A DNA stretch of 64,000 nt from Globomyces pollinis-pini. Lineage: Eukaryota > Chytridiomycota > Chytridiomycetes > Rhizophydiales > Globomycetaceae. The notes under the pieces are model-generated. The model did no database searches, was not told the origin of the DNA, and saw only the letters and a program-made list of their open reading frames with translations. Each line of letters begins with the position of its first letter. Positions within the stretch are counted from its first letter, which is position 1. The position numbers and the translations under genes are program-made. Location: the NCBI GenBank assembly GCA_025399215.1, contig MU621127.1, forward strand, positions 31,697 through 95,696, read 5' to 3'. Below, one piece after another: positions 32,681-45,000 of this stretch.

Positions 32681-34897
32681 CTACTCATAGAGTCCCAGAC
32701 GTTTCCAACTAGCTTTCAAGATCAAGTCTAGGAGTTCATGATAATCTAAACCATCCAGTTTGGCCATGTATGCTAATTTACCATCCCAACACCATCCAGG
32801 ATTAGGATTTACTTCCAGCAGCTTAATTTCCCCTTTTGAATCACTACGGAAATCAAACCTAGCGTAATCACGACAACCAAACCGTTCCCATAGTTGTATA
32901 CAATGCTTTTGTAATTGAAGCTCGGTTTTATCATCCAAGTGGGCTTTTTCAAACTTGACATCGCTCCAATAAGGAGACTTTGGATCCCACTTTGATTCAA
33001 AACCTAAAATTGGTGGTAATTGTTTTGAAATGATGCCTGTAAAATCAACTTTTAATGTTGGTAGGAAATGGAACCCAGCTTCTACATTTCCTATCATTCC
33101 TACACCATATTCGATTCCTTCCAAATACTCTTGGATAAGAATATCATATATTTCAAGTTCTCGTAATTCTTGAACATACAACGTCAGCTCTTTAGGGTTT
33201 TTAACAACAGATCGTACAGTTATTCCAAGAGAGTTGTCACCTTTGATTGGTTTTACGAATACAGGGTACTCCAAATTGCCTTCACATAACCCAATTAATT
33301 CTTTTAGCTGAGATTCGGGATTTGCTTGTGAATTACCTAAAAATGTAACTTCTTTTGGTGTAGGAATCCCAATGGCACTTGCAGATCGATTAACTAACCC
33401 TTTGTCATAGCAAAATGCGAGACAGTTTGGGCCAGCACCAGAATAAGGAATATCAAGCATTTCCAGCAAAGCTGGCAAATGCAATTCTTTTAATGCATCA
33501 TTATTCCATCCTTCGTCACACAGATTGAAAACGTAGGCAGGGTTTCTGCGCACAAGAGATTCAACTAAGGTATCATGACAATCCAGTACATCAATCCACT
33601 CTGCATCATAGTTTTTTCTAATGCCTTCTATGAGTTTATTTCGTGTCAACAAATCTTCGTCGTTCCAAGTATTGTTCAATTTCCCTACACATGGCTTTCT
33701 GGTATCCCCCATCAATATCGATATCTTTGGAATCAACGAAGTCAATTTTGGTGCTGCAGAAAGTTGAAGGTCGGTTTTTCTATTCAAATCAGGTTTTACA
33801 GCAGTGATTATCATTCGGTTTTCCATCATTCCAAGGTCTTCATTTCGTTTAGATAGAGTTTGGGTCAAAGTTAATGAGCCAGATTCACCCGAAGGTGGAA
33901 TCACGACTGAAAAGCCTGCTTCTCTCATCAACTTGTTCAAATCATTTCTTGAATAAAGTCTTTCTTGATAGAATTGATCTCTGACAACACCATCACCAGT
34001 CATGGTAACAATCTCTCGTGAATTTAACCTTGCTTTATCTTTGCTCAGTTGTCTTTCCCTGCAGACAAAAGTGGAATCATCTATCCATTCCCAACTACGT
34101 TCTGCAAAATTTTCACGCATATAGTCACCATCAGTTAAATCAATAACAACACGTCCATTCGGTAAGAGTACTCGAAATATTTCACGTAAAACTGCTCTAT
34201 CTTGATCATCATTTGAAAAATATCCAAAAGAATTCCCAAGCAATAAAATCAAATCAAAAGTTGCATCTGGGTAAGGAATCTGTCTACAGTCACCAACGGT
34301 AAAGCAAGTTTGCTTGGTTACTTTCTGTTCAACAGCTCTTTCCTATTTGATTCAGACAAGAAGAAAAGTTACTTTAGCTAGTGAAATCAAATAAGATGAC
34401 TGGTCATGACCATACATCCTTAACTGAGAATACTCATGCACCAAATGGAGTGAATGACGACCTTGGCCACAACATAGGTCTAGAACTTTAACGTGACCAT
34501 CACCTATTTTACTATAAGTATAGAAGTGCCTACCTGAAGCTGTTTCAGTTTCATCTTGCGGTTGGCACCCTTTCAATAATATATTTTGAATATCAGGATC
34601 GGAAGTTAATTCTATTAATTCTGCCTTGGTGATATCAGCGTCTTCCACCACATCACCATCCGTTTTCAGATACATATCATCTGAAAACACCGTTTTCCAC
34701 CATTGCTCGGGAATCATTTCTTCCAAGTTTTGGACTCTTCCATAGCAATTTGGAGCTTTTTTCTGATTTAAGGATTCTTTCTTCTTTCCTGTTGTAGCAC
34801 TAGCCAGGGTTTTAGATGAGTCAATCACAGATTCAAAATCATCTGGATCTACTAAATCCTTGATGTTATTTGCATTTAAAGAAATAGCTAAAGACAT
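32681..34897 (-). CDS. Methyltransferase fused to a D-Ala-D-Ala ligase-like ATP-grasp enzyme
   Basis: Two enzymes in one chain of about 730 residues. Residues 130-330 are a class I SAM methyltransferase: VLDLCCGQGRHSLHLVHEY (motif I), DLILLLGNSFGYF, EIFRVLLPNGRVVIDLTDGD. From about residue 400 there is an ATP-grasp ligase: ISILMGDTRKP, YVFNLCDEGWNNDALKELH, IPYSGAGPNCLAFCYDKGL, YPVFVKPIKGDNSLGIT, LIQEYLEGIEYGVGMIG, DYARFDFRSD and LLEVNPNPGWCWDGKLA (metal and ATP ligands). A 30-nt intron lies at about 34349-34378. Bacterial Ddl joins D-alanines, but homologs elsewhere join other amino acids or peptides; the product here is unknown. It is divergent from Lys2. A bacterial origin is plausible but untested. 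Confidence 0.85.
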
Positions 34898-35309
34898 TCT
34901 GTAATATAGTATGGTCTAGTCAATAAATAGAAAAAAGTTCCTTTAGTATAAATATGCGTGAATCGCGTCACCAAAAACTCCGTCAAAAAAATTATTTAAC
35001 AGAGAATGAAATTTGATTTACTTTTAACATTTTTCTTTACGTTCATTGATAATAAATTAGAGAGTATCTGAGTACTTGCATTTCGTGCACCAGAAACTGA
35101 GCATGTCTCAAACCTATAATTCCAAATACATAGTCATTTCAATACTACCAAGTCATCCTTTCTCACATAAAATCCAATCATTCATTCATTTCCCACATTT
35201 CAGTGATAATCAGTAGAGATGAAAAACTGAAGTCTGATGATCTTCGTTCCATGTGGCGTTCCACCATATAAATATATCAACACTCATCCACCAACTTCAA
35301 CTATTGGAA
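34898..35309. promoter_or_regulatory. Divergent promoter region of the methyltransferase-ligase and Lys2
   Basis: 412 bp between divergent starts (34897 and 35310). Must carry both promoters. No Gcn4-type site is convincing and no repeat is seen. Confidence 0.4.
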
Positions 35310-38300
35310 ATGACTGCACAATCAACCGCGTCTTTGGATCAACTAGCAAATAATTGGATGAAACGATTAGATTCTTTAACAGATTTGGTATTGCCAACTG
35401 ATTATCCTCGCCCAATTCCTGCAAGAATTGTTGAAGCAGAACACACCTTAGATATCTCAGAGGAAGCATCCATGGCCATTTTATCTTTATCAATGGCTAT
35501 CAAGAGAAACAAGAAAAATACTTCACCGTTTACGATCATGTTGGCTGCATTTTGCACGCTACTACAACGATATACAGGAGAACAAGATATAACTGTGGGA
35601 TCTACCTCTTCCTCAACAAATCCTTTAGTGTTGAGGATGAACATTTCAAACACGGATAATATTAAACAAGTGATCGAGACTGTATTGGAGGTAATAATAT
35701 CAATTTAACAGCTAGTCTGAAAGATTGGCATTAGAAGAAGAAATCCCATTTGATTTATTATTGAAAAAAATGAACTCACCAGAAGATTCGGAAGACCCAT
35801 CTTTAAAACAATCTCTATTTAAAGTTAGGTTCCTGAATTTGACGGATGCAGAACCAAATTCAGCTCTATCAACAACTACTTCTTCCAGCTGCGATATGAC
35901 TATATTTATTAGTCAATCTCCTACTCTGAGACGATTGCTACCTATCCAAATCAAAGTGGTTTACAATTCTGTTTTGTTTTCGTCTGTTCGTATTCAAAAC
36001 ATGCTTGAGCAACTTGAAGCCGTTCTTATAACTGGATCTGAAGACTTTAGCTTGCCTATAGGTAAAATGTCCATTTTGGCAAACAATGCTGAATTACCTA
36101 ATCCTACTGGGGATTTACACTGGGATAACTTCGAAGGCGCAATAACGGACATTTTCAATAGAAACGCTCAATCGCATCCAGAAAAACTGTGTGTTATAGA
36201 GAGTGATGATGTGGGAGAGGCGCGCACCTTTACATACCAACAAATTAATGAAGCTTCAAACGTGCTAGCTCATTCTTTAATTGAGAATGGAATTAAACGC
36301 GAAGATGTTGTTGTACTTTACTCTTATCGAGGTGTTGATCTAGTGGTTGCTGTAATGGGGGTCTTGAAAGCAGGTGCCACATTTAGTGTTATTGGTAATG
36401 TTAAACAGAACTAATCGTAAGATCCGGCATATCCTCCTGAAAGGCAGTGTATTTATCTTCAGGTGTCGAAACCTCAAGGATTGGTTGTATTAAAAAAGGC
36501 CGGGGTTTTGTCTCCCACTGTGCGAGCCTATATTGAAGAAAATTTAGCAATAGTTTGCGAAATTCCAATGCTGGAGATTCATAATGATGGCACTGTAGAA
36601 GGTGGGAAAGACAGTAATGGGGTAGACTTACTAAGTCGTTTCCAAACCAAAGGACAGATTTTCCCAGGTATTAAATTGGGCCCCGATAGTATTGGTACTC
36701 TTTCATTCACAAGTGGAAGTACCGGCATTCCGAAGGGTGTACGAGGTCGTCATCATTCTCTGACACATTTCTATCCGTGGATGTCACAGGAATTCAATTT
36801 AACTGATAAGGAAAAATTCACTATGCTCAGTGGGATTGCACATGATCCAATTCAACGAGATATATTCACCCCATTATATTTAGGAGGTAATTAGTTTCTC
36901 GTTCAATAGAAATAGCTCAAATATGTATCCCAACTGCTGAAGACATTGGTATTCCGGGTCAACTTGCTGAATGGATGGCTAAACAGGAGATTACCGTTAC
37001 TCATTTAACACCAGCTATGGGGCAATTACTATCAGCAAATGCTACAAAGTTAATTCCATCTTTAAGACATGCCTTTTTTGTTGGAGATGTATTGACTAAA
37101 CGGGATGTACTTAGGCTTCAACATCTTGCGTCTAATACACATGTTATTAATATGTATGGGACCACTGAGACTCAACGAGCCGTTTCATACTTGAAAATTC
37201 CACCAATCTCTGTGAATCCTGGTTATCTAACTGAACAAAAAGATATCATGCCAGCTGGAAAAGGAATGAAAAATGTTCAATTGCTAGTGGTTAATGAACA
37301 TGGATTATTAGCGGGTGTTGGAGAATTAGGTGAAATCTATGTCCGAAGTGGTGGGTTAGCAGAAGGATACTTGAGTCTACCTGAAGTCACGGCAGAAAAG
37401 TTCTTACCAAATCCATTCGTTGAAAGTGCTATCTCTACAGATACAAAGAACATACCTTTTTACCTAGGGGCACGTGATAGAATGTATCGTACCGGAGATT
37501 TAGGTAGATATCGACCAGACGGATATGTTGAATGCACAGGTAAACGGTGATAACCTCTAATTTTTAGGCCGTGCTGACGACCAAGTGAAGATCAGAGGAT
37601 TTAGAATTGAATTGAAAGAAATTGATACCCATTTAAGTCAATATCCGGAAATACGTGAGAATGTGACATTGGTTCGTCGTGATAAAGATGAAGAAAAAAC
37701 TTTGGTCAGTTACTTTGTTCCATTAGCGAAAAGTTTGGATGATGTAAATGCATTTATCTTGGATGTTCGTAATTATTTAAAACAGAAATTACCAACTTAT
37801 GCTATTCCTTCAGGTAATATTATTCAATATGTTTATATCCAGTATTTGTTCCATTGAAGCGTATGCCTTTGACACCTAATGGAAAAATTGATAAGAATGC
37901 ATTGCCATTTCCAGATACCGCATTGGCAGCAGCTGTTGCTACTGTTGAACAAGGAACCCTCACTCCTTTACAAAACTCTCTTCGAGACATTTGGGCTGGG
38001 CTATTAAAGATGCCGGCATCAAATATTTCCTCCACTTCAAACTTTTTTGATCTAGGAGGTCATTCAATCCGTAACTTTGATTTTACATTAACATCTAGTT
38101 GCCACTCGCCTTGTTTTTGAAATCCGCAAACAGTTAGCTCCAGAAACTCCATTGGGTATGGTTTATAGATCCCCGGTTTTGGTTGATATGGCAACTGATG
38201 TTGACCATATGAGAGGCGGTGATTTGAACATGACCAACACTGCCAACATGACTGCTACACAAGAGGCTGCAATCCAAGCAGAGGATATGGAAGAAGACGT

Positions 38301-39672
38301 TTTTGACTATGCCTCTCAGTTGGATTCAATTGATGATTCAAGCATACAAGCCGGTCATCTACCAGCGCCAGATTATGCAAAGATTTTCCAAGGTAGAACT
38401 GGGCCTACTCTCTTTGTTACCGGTGTTACTGGATTTTTGGGTGCTTTTATTTTAGCAAGTGCTTTGAAAAAGTTTCCAAATTCCACTATATATTGTTTGG
38501 TACGAGCTGCAGATGAAAATCAGGGGCTAAAGAGGATTGTTGACAATTGTGCAAGACATTTAGTGTGGGAAAAGTCATTTGAAGGACATGTTATTGCATT
38601 ATGTGGTGATCTCTCTGCGTCACAATTTGGGTTGAGTGCAGAGAAATGGACTCTGATGCTAGAGACTGTAGATGTTATTATTCATAATGGTGCATTGGTA
38701 AGTTTAACCGACAATTTATATTTCTAGGTGCATTGGGTCTACCCATATCAAAAACTACAGGGTGCTAATGTCAATGGTACTCTAACCGCCTTAACACTGG
38801 CCACAACGCATCATTTGAAACCACTTCATTTTGTGTCATCCACATCTGTGCTCGATACTGCACATTACGCAAATAAGCTGGTCTTGAACACGAGTGTGTA
38901 TGAATCTGACGATTTGCAAGGCAGTCGTACTGGACTAAGAAGCGGGTATGGTCAAACTAAGTGGGTGGCAGAACAATTGATCTTCCGTGCTCGGACTAGA
39001 GGAGTTCCTGCCACAATTATTCGACCAGGTTATATTGTGGGAGACTCTGCAAGAGGAGGTAGCATTTTGTTTGGCTTACATTATAGTTACAAATACTGAT
39101 GATTTTATATGGAGATTAGTAAAAGGATGTATCCAGTTAGGTCAGATTCCAAGAATTTCCAACGTTATCAACATGTGTAATGTTGACTATGTGGCAGACT
39201 GTGTTGTTGAAGTTGCTTCAAACCAATCTAGTTTAAAACTAGGAGTTTTCCACACTTGGAATTCACAAAGGTATCTTTAAAAAACGGTTTAACATTTAGT
39301 TTCAAATTTGATGATCTGTTCTCTACGTTAACAACAAATTATAAAGCCCAATCTACAGAATATATCCATTGGAGGACGTCACTCTTGGAATTTACATTAT
39401 CATCTGCCGATCATGCCTTATTCCCATTGCTGCATTTTGTATTGGATGATTTACCAACTTCAACTAAAAATCCTGATTTGGACGATAGCAATACTCGACA
39501 AATACTTGCCAGAACTAAAGTACGTTGTGCTGATATGAAAGAGTTGATGCCAATATATCTTGGATACTTGTGTCATGTTGGATTCTTGGATGCACCAGAA
39601 GAAGGTAAATTCCCCAGTCTGCCGAGCTGGAATGAAGCATCCAAGGAAATGGTCTCTCGTAGTGGAGTCTAA
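35310..39672 (+). CDS. lys2: L-2-aminoadipate reductase (Lys2)
   Basis: Reduces alpha-aminoadipate to its semialdehyde in fungal lysine synthesis. NRPS-like order: a short N-terminal region, an adenylation domain ([74 protein letters not shown]), a carrier domain (FFDLGGHSI, the Ser taking phosphopantetheine, with an intron just after it) and a thioester reductase ([42 protein letters not shown]). Length about 1,370 residues, as in yeast (1,392). Start at ATG 35310 ([12 protein letters not shown]). Nine or so introns of 25-30 nt, all single units. A separate Sfp-type transferase is needed to activate it. The downstream lysine gene AASS is 2.4 kb away. Confidence 0.96.
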
Positions 39673-39771
39673 TTGTATATTTATATCTCTTAATATAACT
39701 ATTGAGTCAAATAAGAATGAAATTTCGTCACATTTTGTGACTTGTTCAAGTTGAGAAAACTTACCATTAAA

Positions 39772-40845
39772 ATGGAATCCAAACAACGAGCAGATAAGGC
39801 ATGCGAAAACACCACTTCGTTTTTTGGACTTCTCGGATCAGAACCGAATTATATATTAGCCGCTGATGAATATACTAAAGGTATTTTTAAAGAGTATGAA
39901 CTGAATTAGCTGGAAATTCATTTCGAGGTTCAAAGGCATACGGACAAGCAGTTGAATGCTTTATTAAAGCTGGAGAATGCCATCAGAAATTAGATTCCTT
40001 TTTTCTAGCTGCGAAATGTAAATTCATTACATATGTATTCATTAACCACTAGCTTATGAAACTGCTGCATTAGTATTAGAGAAAAATATGGATCAATTTG
40101 AAAGAGCATCTTCAATTTATAAAAAAGCTAGTATGTTTTATGTTCCTGGAGGATCACCAGATAAAGCTGGTGAGATTCTAGAGAAATCTGCAAAGTAAGT
40201 CGATTTGTTTTTGATGGTTAAAGAGTTATGGAATCAGTGGATGCAATTAAAGCAGCAGATATTTATGTTGAAGCTTGTCAGCTGTATGTGAATGAAGATC
40301 GGTTTAGATTTGGTGTTGATACGTTCAAAAGAGCATTGACTTTTTGTCTTCGAAGCAGACAGTTTGATTTTTTAAATTACTGAACTTTCTAGAATTGAAT
40401 ATTCTAAAATTATTTCTGATAAATTGGAAGATGGATTTTTTTCGATTCAAAACATCTCTTCGTTCCAAAGACAAGTATTATCATCCGTGATTATCAATTT
40501 GTCAGTGATGAACGAGAAGGCAGCATTAGAAAAATGGAATCAAGGCTGTTCCAAGTACGTTAAAACCTACCTCTAACATAAAGAGTACCTCAATTATCGG
40601 AGAGTAATGAAGGACAAGCGATACTCACTCTCTTACAAGCTTTTGAAACTTGTAGTAAGGAATTGTTGGATTCAGTTTTGAAAATGGGAGAAGTTCAATA
40701 TTTAGATGTTGAAGTTGCCAAACTTGCCAGAGGTTTGACATTACCAGCTACACCCCAAAATGTCCAGAGTGCACCAGATCAACTTGATGGCTTTCATTCA
40801 CATGCTGATCTTCAAGAAGAGATTGAAGAGGAAGGATATTTATAA
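39772..40845 (+). CDS. Gamma-SNAP-type NSF attachment protein
   Basis: Adaptor that recruits NSF to SNARE complexes in membrane fusion. MESKQRADKACENTTSFFG, then AADEYTKAGNSFRGSKAYGQ, KAGECHQKLDSFFLAAKSYE, FERASSIYKKASMFYV and GEILEKSAKVMESVDAIKAA: the TPR-like helical SNAP array. The gamma subtype is favoured by the acidic C-terminus and by ASMFYVPGGSPDKAGEILEK. It ends QEEIEEEGYL. Five or six introns of 29-36 nt, each single. Confidence 0.85.
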
Positions 40846-40910
40846 GACTAAATTACATTTACTTCCAAGTTTTGCAACTATAGTTCATTCTAGGTGAACA
40901 TTTACATTTT

Positions 40911-41135
40911 NNNNNNNNNNNNNNNNNNNNNNNNNNNNNNNNNNNNNNNNNNNNNNNNNNNNNNNNNNNNNNNNNNNNNNNNNNNNNNNNNNNNNNNNNN
41001 NNNNNNNNNNNNNNNNNNNNNNNNNNNNNNNNNNNNNNNNNNNNNNNNNNNNNNNNNNNNNNNNNNNNNNNNNNNNNNNNNNNNNNNNNNNNNNNNNNNN
41101 NNNNNNNNNNNNNNNNNNNNNNNNNNNNNNNNNNN
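40911..41135. other. Assembly gap (225 N)
   Basis: A run of N between gamma-SNAP and cytochrome b5. The true length is unknown and sequence on either side may not be exactly adjacent. Confidence 0.99.
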
Positions 41136-41231
41136 CCTTATTCGTTAGTTCAACCAATCCGTGAGCGGGAAAGCGGGCCGGTTTACCCAATCTGATCATT
41201 TTTTTCAAGTTTCGGTTTTCCCAAATTTATA

Positions 41232-41816
41232 ATGACTAAAGTATTTACTGCAAAACAAGTGGAAGAACACAGTCTTCGAAATGATTGTTACATGGTGATT
41301 GAAGGAAAGGTATATGATGTCACAAAATTCTTGGAAGATGTAAGTTATGAATTAATATGAACAACTAGCATCCCGGTGGTGAAGAAGTCATGATCGAATT
41401 GGCAGGTACAATCCATTATTATTAAGTTTAGGTAACTGGTAATTGAATTCATCAATAGGTCGTGATGCTACTGATGCTTTTGATGAAATTGGACGTAGGA
41501 AAGTTATTGATTAAACTTTATAGGTATAATAATTTAAAATCCAATACTAAACCATAGATTCTGATGATGCAAGGGAATTATTGAAGGAAATGCTCGTTGG
41601 TGAATTGGATTCTGTATAAAGACCATTGGTACTAATAAATAGAAACCACAAGCGAAAGCAGCACCAGTGCCTAAGACCAAAGCACCAGTAACAGGAGTTG
41701 CACAGTCATCACCGTAAGTGGAAACACGATTAACGAGTAGAAATGTACTTTTATATGCGATTGTACCAATTGCCATTGCTTTAGGAATTACTTTTTACAG
41801 ATATCATTTCCAATAA
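41232..41816 (+). CDS. Cytochrome b5, tail-anchored
   Basis: Heme electron carrier of the ER or outer mitochondrial membrane. ATG 41232 opens MTKVFTAKQVEEHSLRNDCY, then VIEGKVYDVTKFLEDHPGGE (first heme His), then AGRDATDAFDEIGHSDDARE (second heme His), a Lys/Ala/Pro linker (KPQAKAAPVPKTKAPV) and a C-terminal anchor VLLYAIVPIAIALGITFYRY. The second heme His codon is rebuilt across a two-unit intron array, and another two-unit array lies just before it (41406-41458 and 41495-41557). In a 200-odd-nt stretch more than half is intron. Partners would be desaturases or hydroxylases, unknown here. Confidence 0.93.
41406..41458 (+). other. Two abutting GT...AG intron units in cytochrome b5
   Basis: Units 41406-41431 (26 nt) and 41432-41458 (27 nt), both starting GTA and ending TAG. 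Removal joins GCA G to GT CGT GAT GCT, giving ELAGRDATDAF, the conserved b5 core. Confidence 0.8.
41495..41557 (+). other. Two abutting GT...AG intron units in cytochrome b5
   Basis: Units 41495-41523 (29 nt) and 41524-41557 (34 nt). Removal joins GGA C to AT TCT GAT, creating the heme-ligand His in DEIGHSDDARELL. Confidence 0.8.
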
Positions 41817-42038
41817 AGTCCTCCAATTAGTTTTACTATCTGTGCATATGAATTTGACAATCAAGCTGGTCGTAGAGCATCAAAAATTAACACTCATCCT
41901 TCATTACTCCATACTGAATTGGATTATCACCTCAGTTTTTTTTTCAGTAGGCTTTGAGTGAGTATTGGGCGTTCTCTACCCCTTAAATGAGAGAGACTCG
42001 TGACATACGTCCCTCCTTTTCTTTCCTTCTAATTATTC
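41817..42038. other. Intergenic region
   Basis: 222 bp between cytochrome b5 and AASS, same strand. It holds the cytochrome b5 3' end and the AASS promoter. No feature recognised. Confidence 0.4.
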
Positions 42039-45000
42039 ATGCTACGACTCCGAAGATACTCTACTGCCAAACTGTCTATTGGAATCAGACAAGAAGCTAA
42101 AAACAGATGGGAACGCCGGGTACCTTTGGTCCCAGATCAGGTTGAACGCTTAGTCAAAGAACTGGGTATGTTCTGGTCTCTCACTTTCAATCATAGGTTT
42201 GCTTTTGTTCTTTAACCTTATTTTCAGGTATCGCAAAAACCCCAGATTAACGTCTAGGTGCTACTGTATTCATTCAACCTTCAACTAAACGTGTCATCCC
42301 AGATGAAAAATACACTGCAGTATCATTATTCTATTATTTTAATATTAGGTTGGTGCTATTCTGGAAAATGATTTGTCAAAGGCAGATATAATTTTGGGAG
42401 GTATTCAGTACATTATAAATCTTACAGGATAGTCAAGGAAGTTCCTATTCCTGACCTTATCAAAGGAAAAACGTAGTTTTCGTTTGGAATTCTAATATTA
42501 GATATATGTACTTTTCACATACACACAAAGGTCAGCATTATAATATGCCAATGTTAAAATCTGTGCTGGACAAGGTATAATTAACATGCTTATTCTAAGG
42601 ATATTCGTCTTATTGATTATGAATTGCTAAAGGATAAAGATGGAAGGAGATTGGTACAATTTAGTAAATTTGCAGGATATGCTGGTAAACCATTATATCT
42701 TTTTATACCCCAGGAATGATTGATGGATTACATGCATTGGGTCACAGATTACTTGCTTTAGGTCATGGAAACCCTTTTTTGGTATTATTTAAGTCTAACG
42801 ATAGGCTATTGGTATGTCATACATGTATCGCTGCGTAGCTGATGCTCGATTGGATGTTACCAGAACTGGGCAAGTCATCATGGATGATGGTTTGCCTAAA
42901 TCTCTTGGCCCAATGATCTTTGTGATTGTTGGTGATGGAAACGTGTCCAGAGTAAGCCTATAACTTCTAAATATAGGGTGCACTTCATGTATTTAAATGT
43001 TTACCACATCAATGGGTCCGTCCAGAAGAATTGGAAGCGCTTTCGAAATCAAAGGATTTTGACAACCACAAAGTTTACCTTTGTCAGGTTACTGCCAAAG
43101 ATTGTAAACTACAAATTTGATTGACTGTTAGTTATTGTTGATAAAAATGGAAATTATGATGAAAGCGATTATTTTACCAAACCAGAGAAATATTCCTCAG
43201 TATTTCATAAAAAGGTAGGCTATTATCTGCCATAACAATTTAGATTGCCCCATATGCCCGTCTGATTTTGAATGGTATATTCTGGACAAAGCAATATCCT
43301 CGTTTAATGACGATTGAACAGTCCAAACAACTAGCTATGGAGAAAAAACTCAATCTGTTAACTCTCGCCGATGTTTCATGTGACATTAATGTATGGCTTT
43401 TATAATGTAACAACAGGGTTCATTTGAGTTTATGGGACAATCTTCTACAATTGATGACCCATTCTTTATGTATGATCCAATCAAAAACGAAACTCATTCA
43501 AAGTAATTAGTAATACTACTTATCGTTTTAGCTTGGAAGGGAATGGAATTCAAATTATGTCCATTGACAACCTACCGACCGAAATGCCTTTGGAAGCTAG
43601 TGAATTTTTCAGTGAATCTCTTTATCCTGTTGTTGCAGAAATGGTTAAAGGAAACTTTGACCATCCAGTTGTAAAAGGTGCAACTATCACAAACGATTCA
43701 GGAAAGTTGGAATCTCAACACGCTCATTTGGAAACGGTTATTGAGCGAACATTAGCATCACAGTACAATAATTACTTTTGCTAATAATCGTTAGGGATGC
43801 AACAGTGCAGGGTTCTAGAAAAATTCTATTGCTAGGATCTGGCTTTGTAGCTAAACCTCTGGTTGATTATCTCTTGCGCAATCCAGGATACTCTGTCACC
43901 ATTGGTAATGGAATGGAAATTTAACATATTAGCTAGCAATATGAAAGAAGAGGCATTAAATCTTTCACAAAACAGACCAAGAGCACCAGTTGTACCTTTG
44001 GATGTGTCCAACAAAGAATCTCTAGGTTCTCTTGTGTCTTCTCATGATATTGTGGTCAGGTATATATATCAGTGATTAACATTACAAATAGTTTTGTCCC
44101 TGCTACAATGCACCCAATTGTTGCAGAAGAGTGTTTAAAGTATAACAAAAATTTAGTTACTGCAAGTTATATTTCTCCTGCTATGAAAGCATTGGATAAT
44201 AGGTAATCCATATGATAAAAAATTGACTGCAATATAGAGCGAAAGCAGCAGGCCTAACTTTAATGAACGAAATTGGTCTTGACCCTGGTATTGATCATTT
44301 GACTGCTTGTCAAATGTTTGATCATGTCAAATCAAATAATGGAATCATAACTTCGTTCGTTTCTTGGTGTGGTGGTCTTCCAGCTCCTGAAGTATCGAAT
44401 AACCCTCTTGGATATAAGTTCAGTTGGAGTCCAAAGGGAGTTTTATTGGCTGGATTAAACTCTGCCAAATTCAAGCGAGATGGAAAGGTGCATTGGATGA
44501 ATATTCTAATTGTTAGTTTATTGAAATTCCTGGCGAACAGTTACTTGCAAGTGCCATTGATGTGCCGATTTTCAAAGGATATTCATTTGAAGGGTTACCA
44601 AATCGTGATTCCAATGCTTATATTGATATTTATAAATTGGATAACAACCATCTAGAAACTATGTTTCGGGGAACTCTTCGTTATAAAGGCTATTCAGAGC
44701 TGATGTATATGTTTTCTCAATTGGGCTGCCTCAGCACTACCGTGAACAACCAATTAAAGAGCGGTATTTCTTGGGTTTGTGTGCCTTTAAGCTGAACTAT
44801 TAGGGTGATTTGATGGCTTCTATGGTGGGCAAAAATATTCATTTGGGCTTAACTGAGAAATTGGGTGGCAATTTTAATCAGAACCAAATTGCTAGACTTT
44901 CTTCAGCCATCAGTTGGTTGGAAATGGATGCTAAGGATCGGGAAGTGCATCCTTCTGAATCCGTTCTAGATGCATTTTGTGCGCTCTTGCAAGAAAAACT

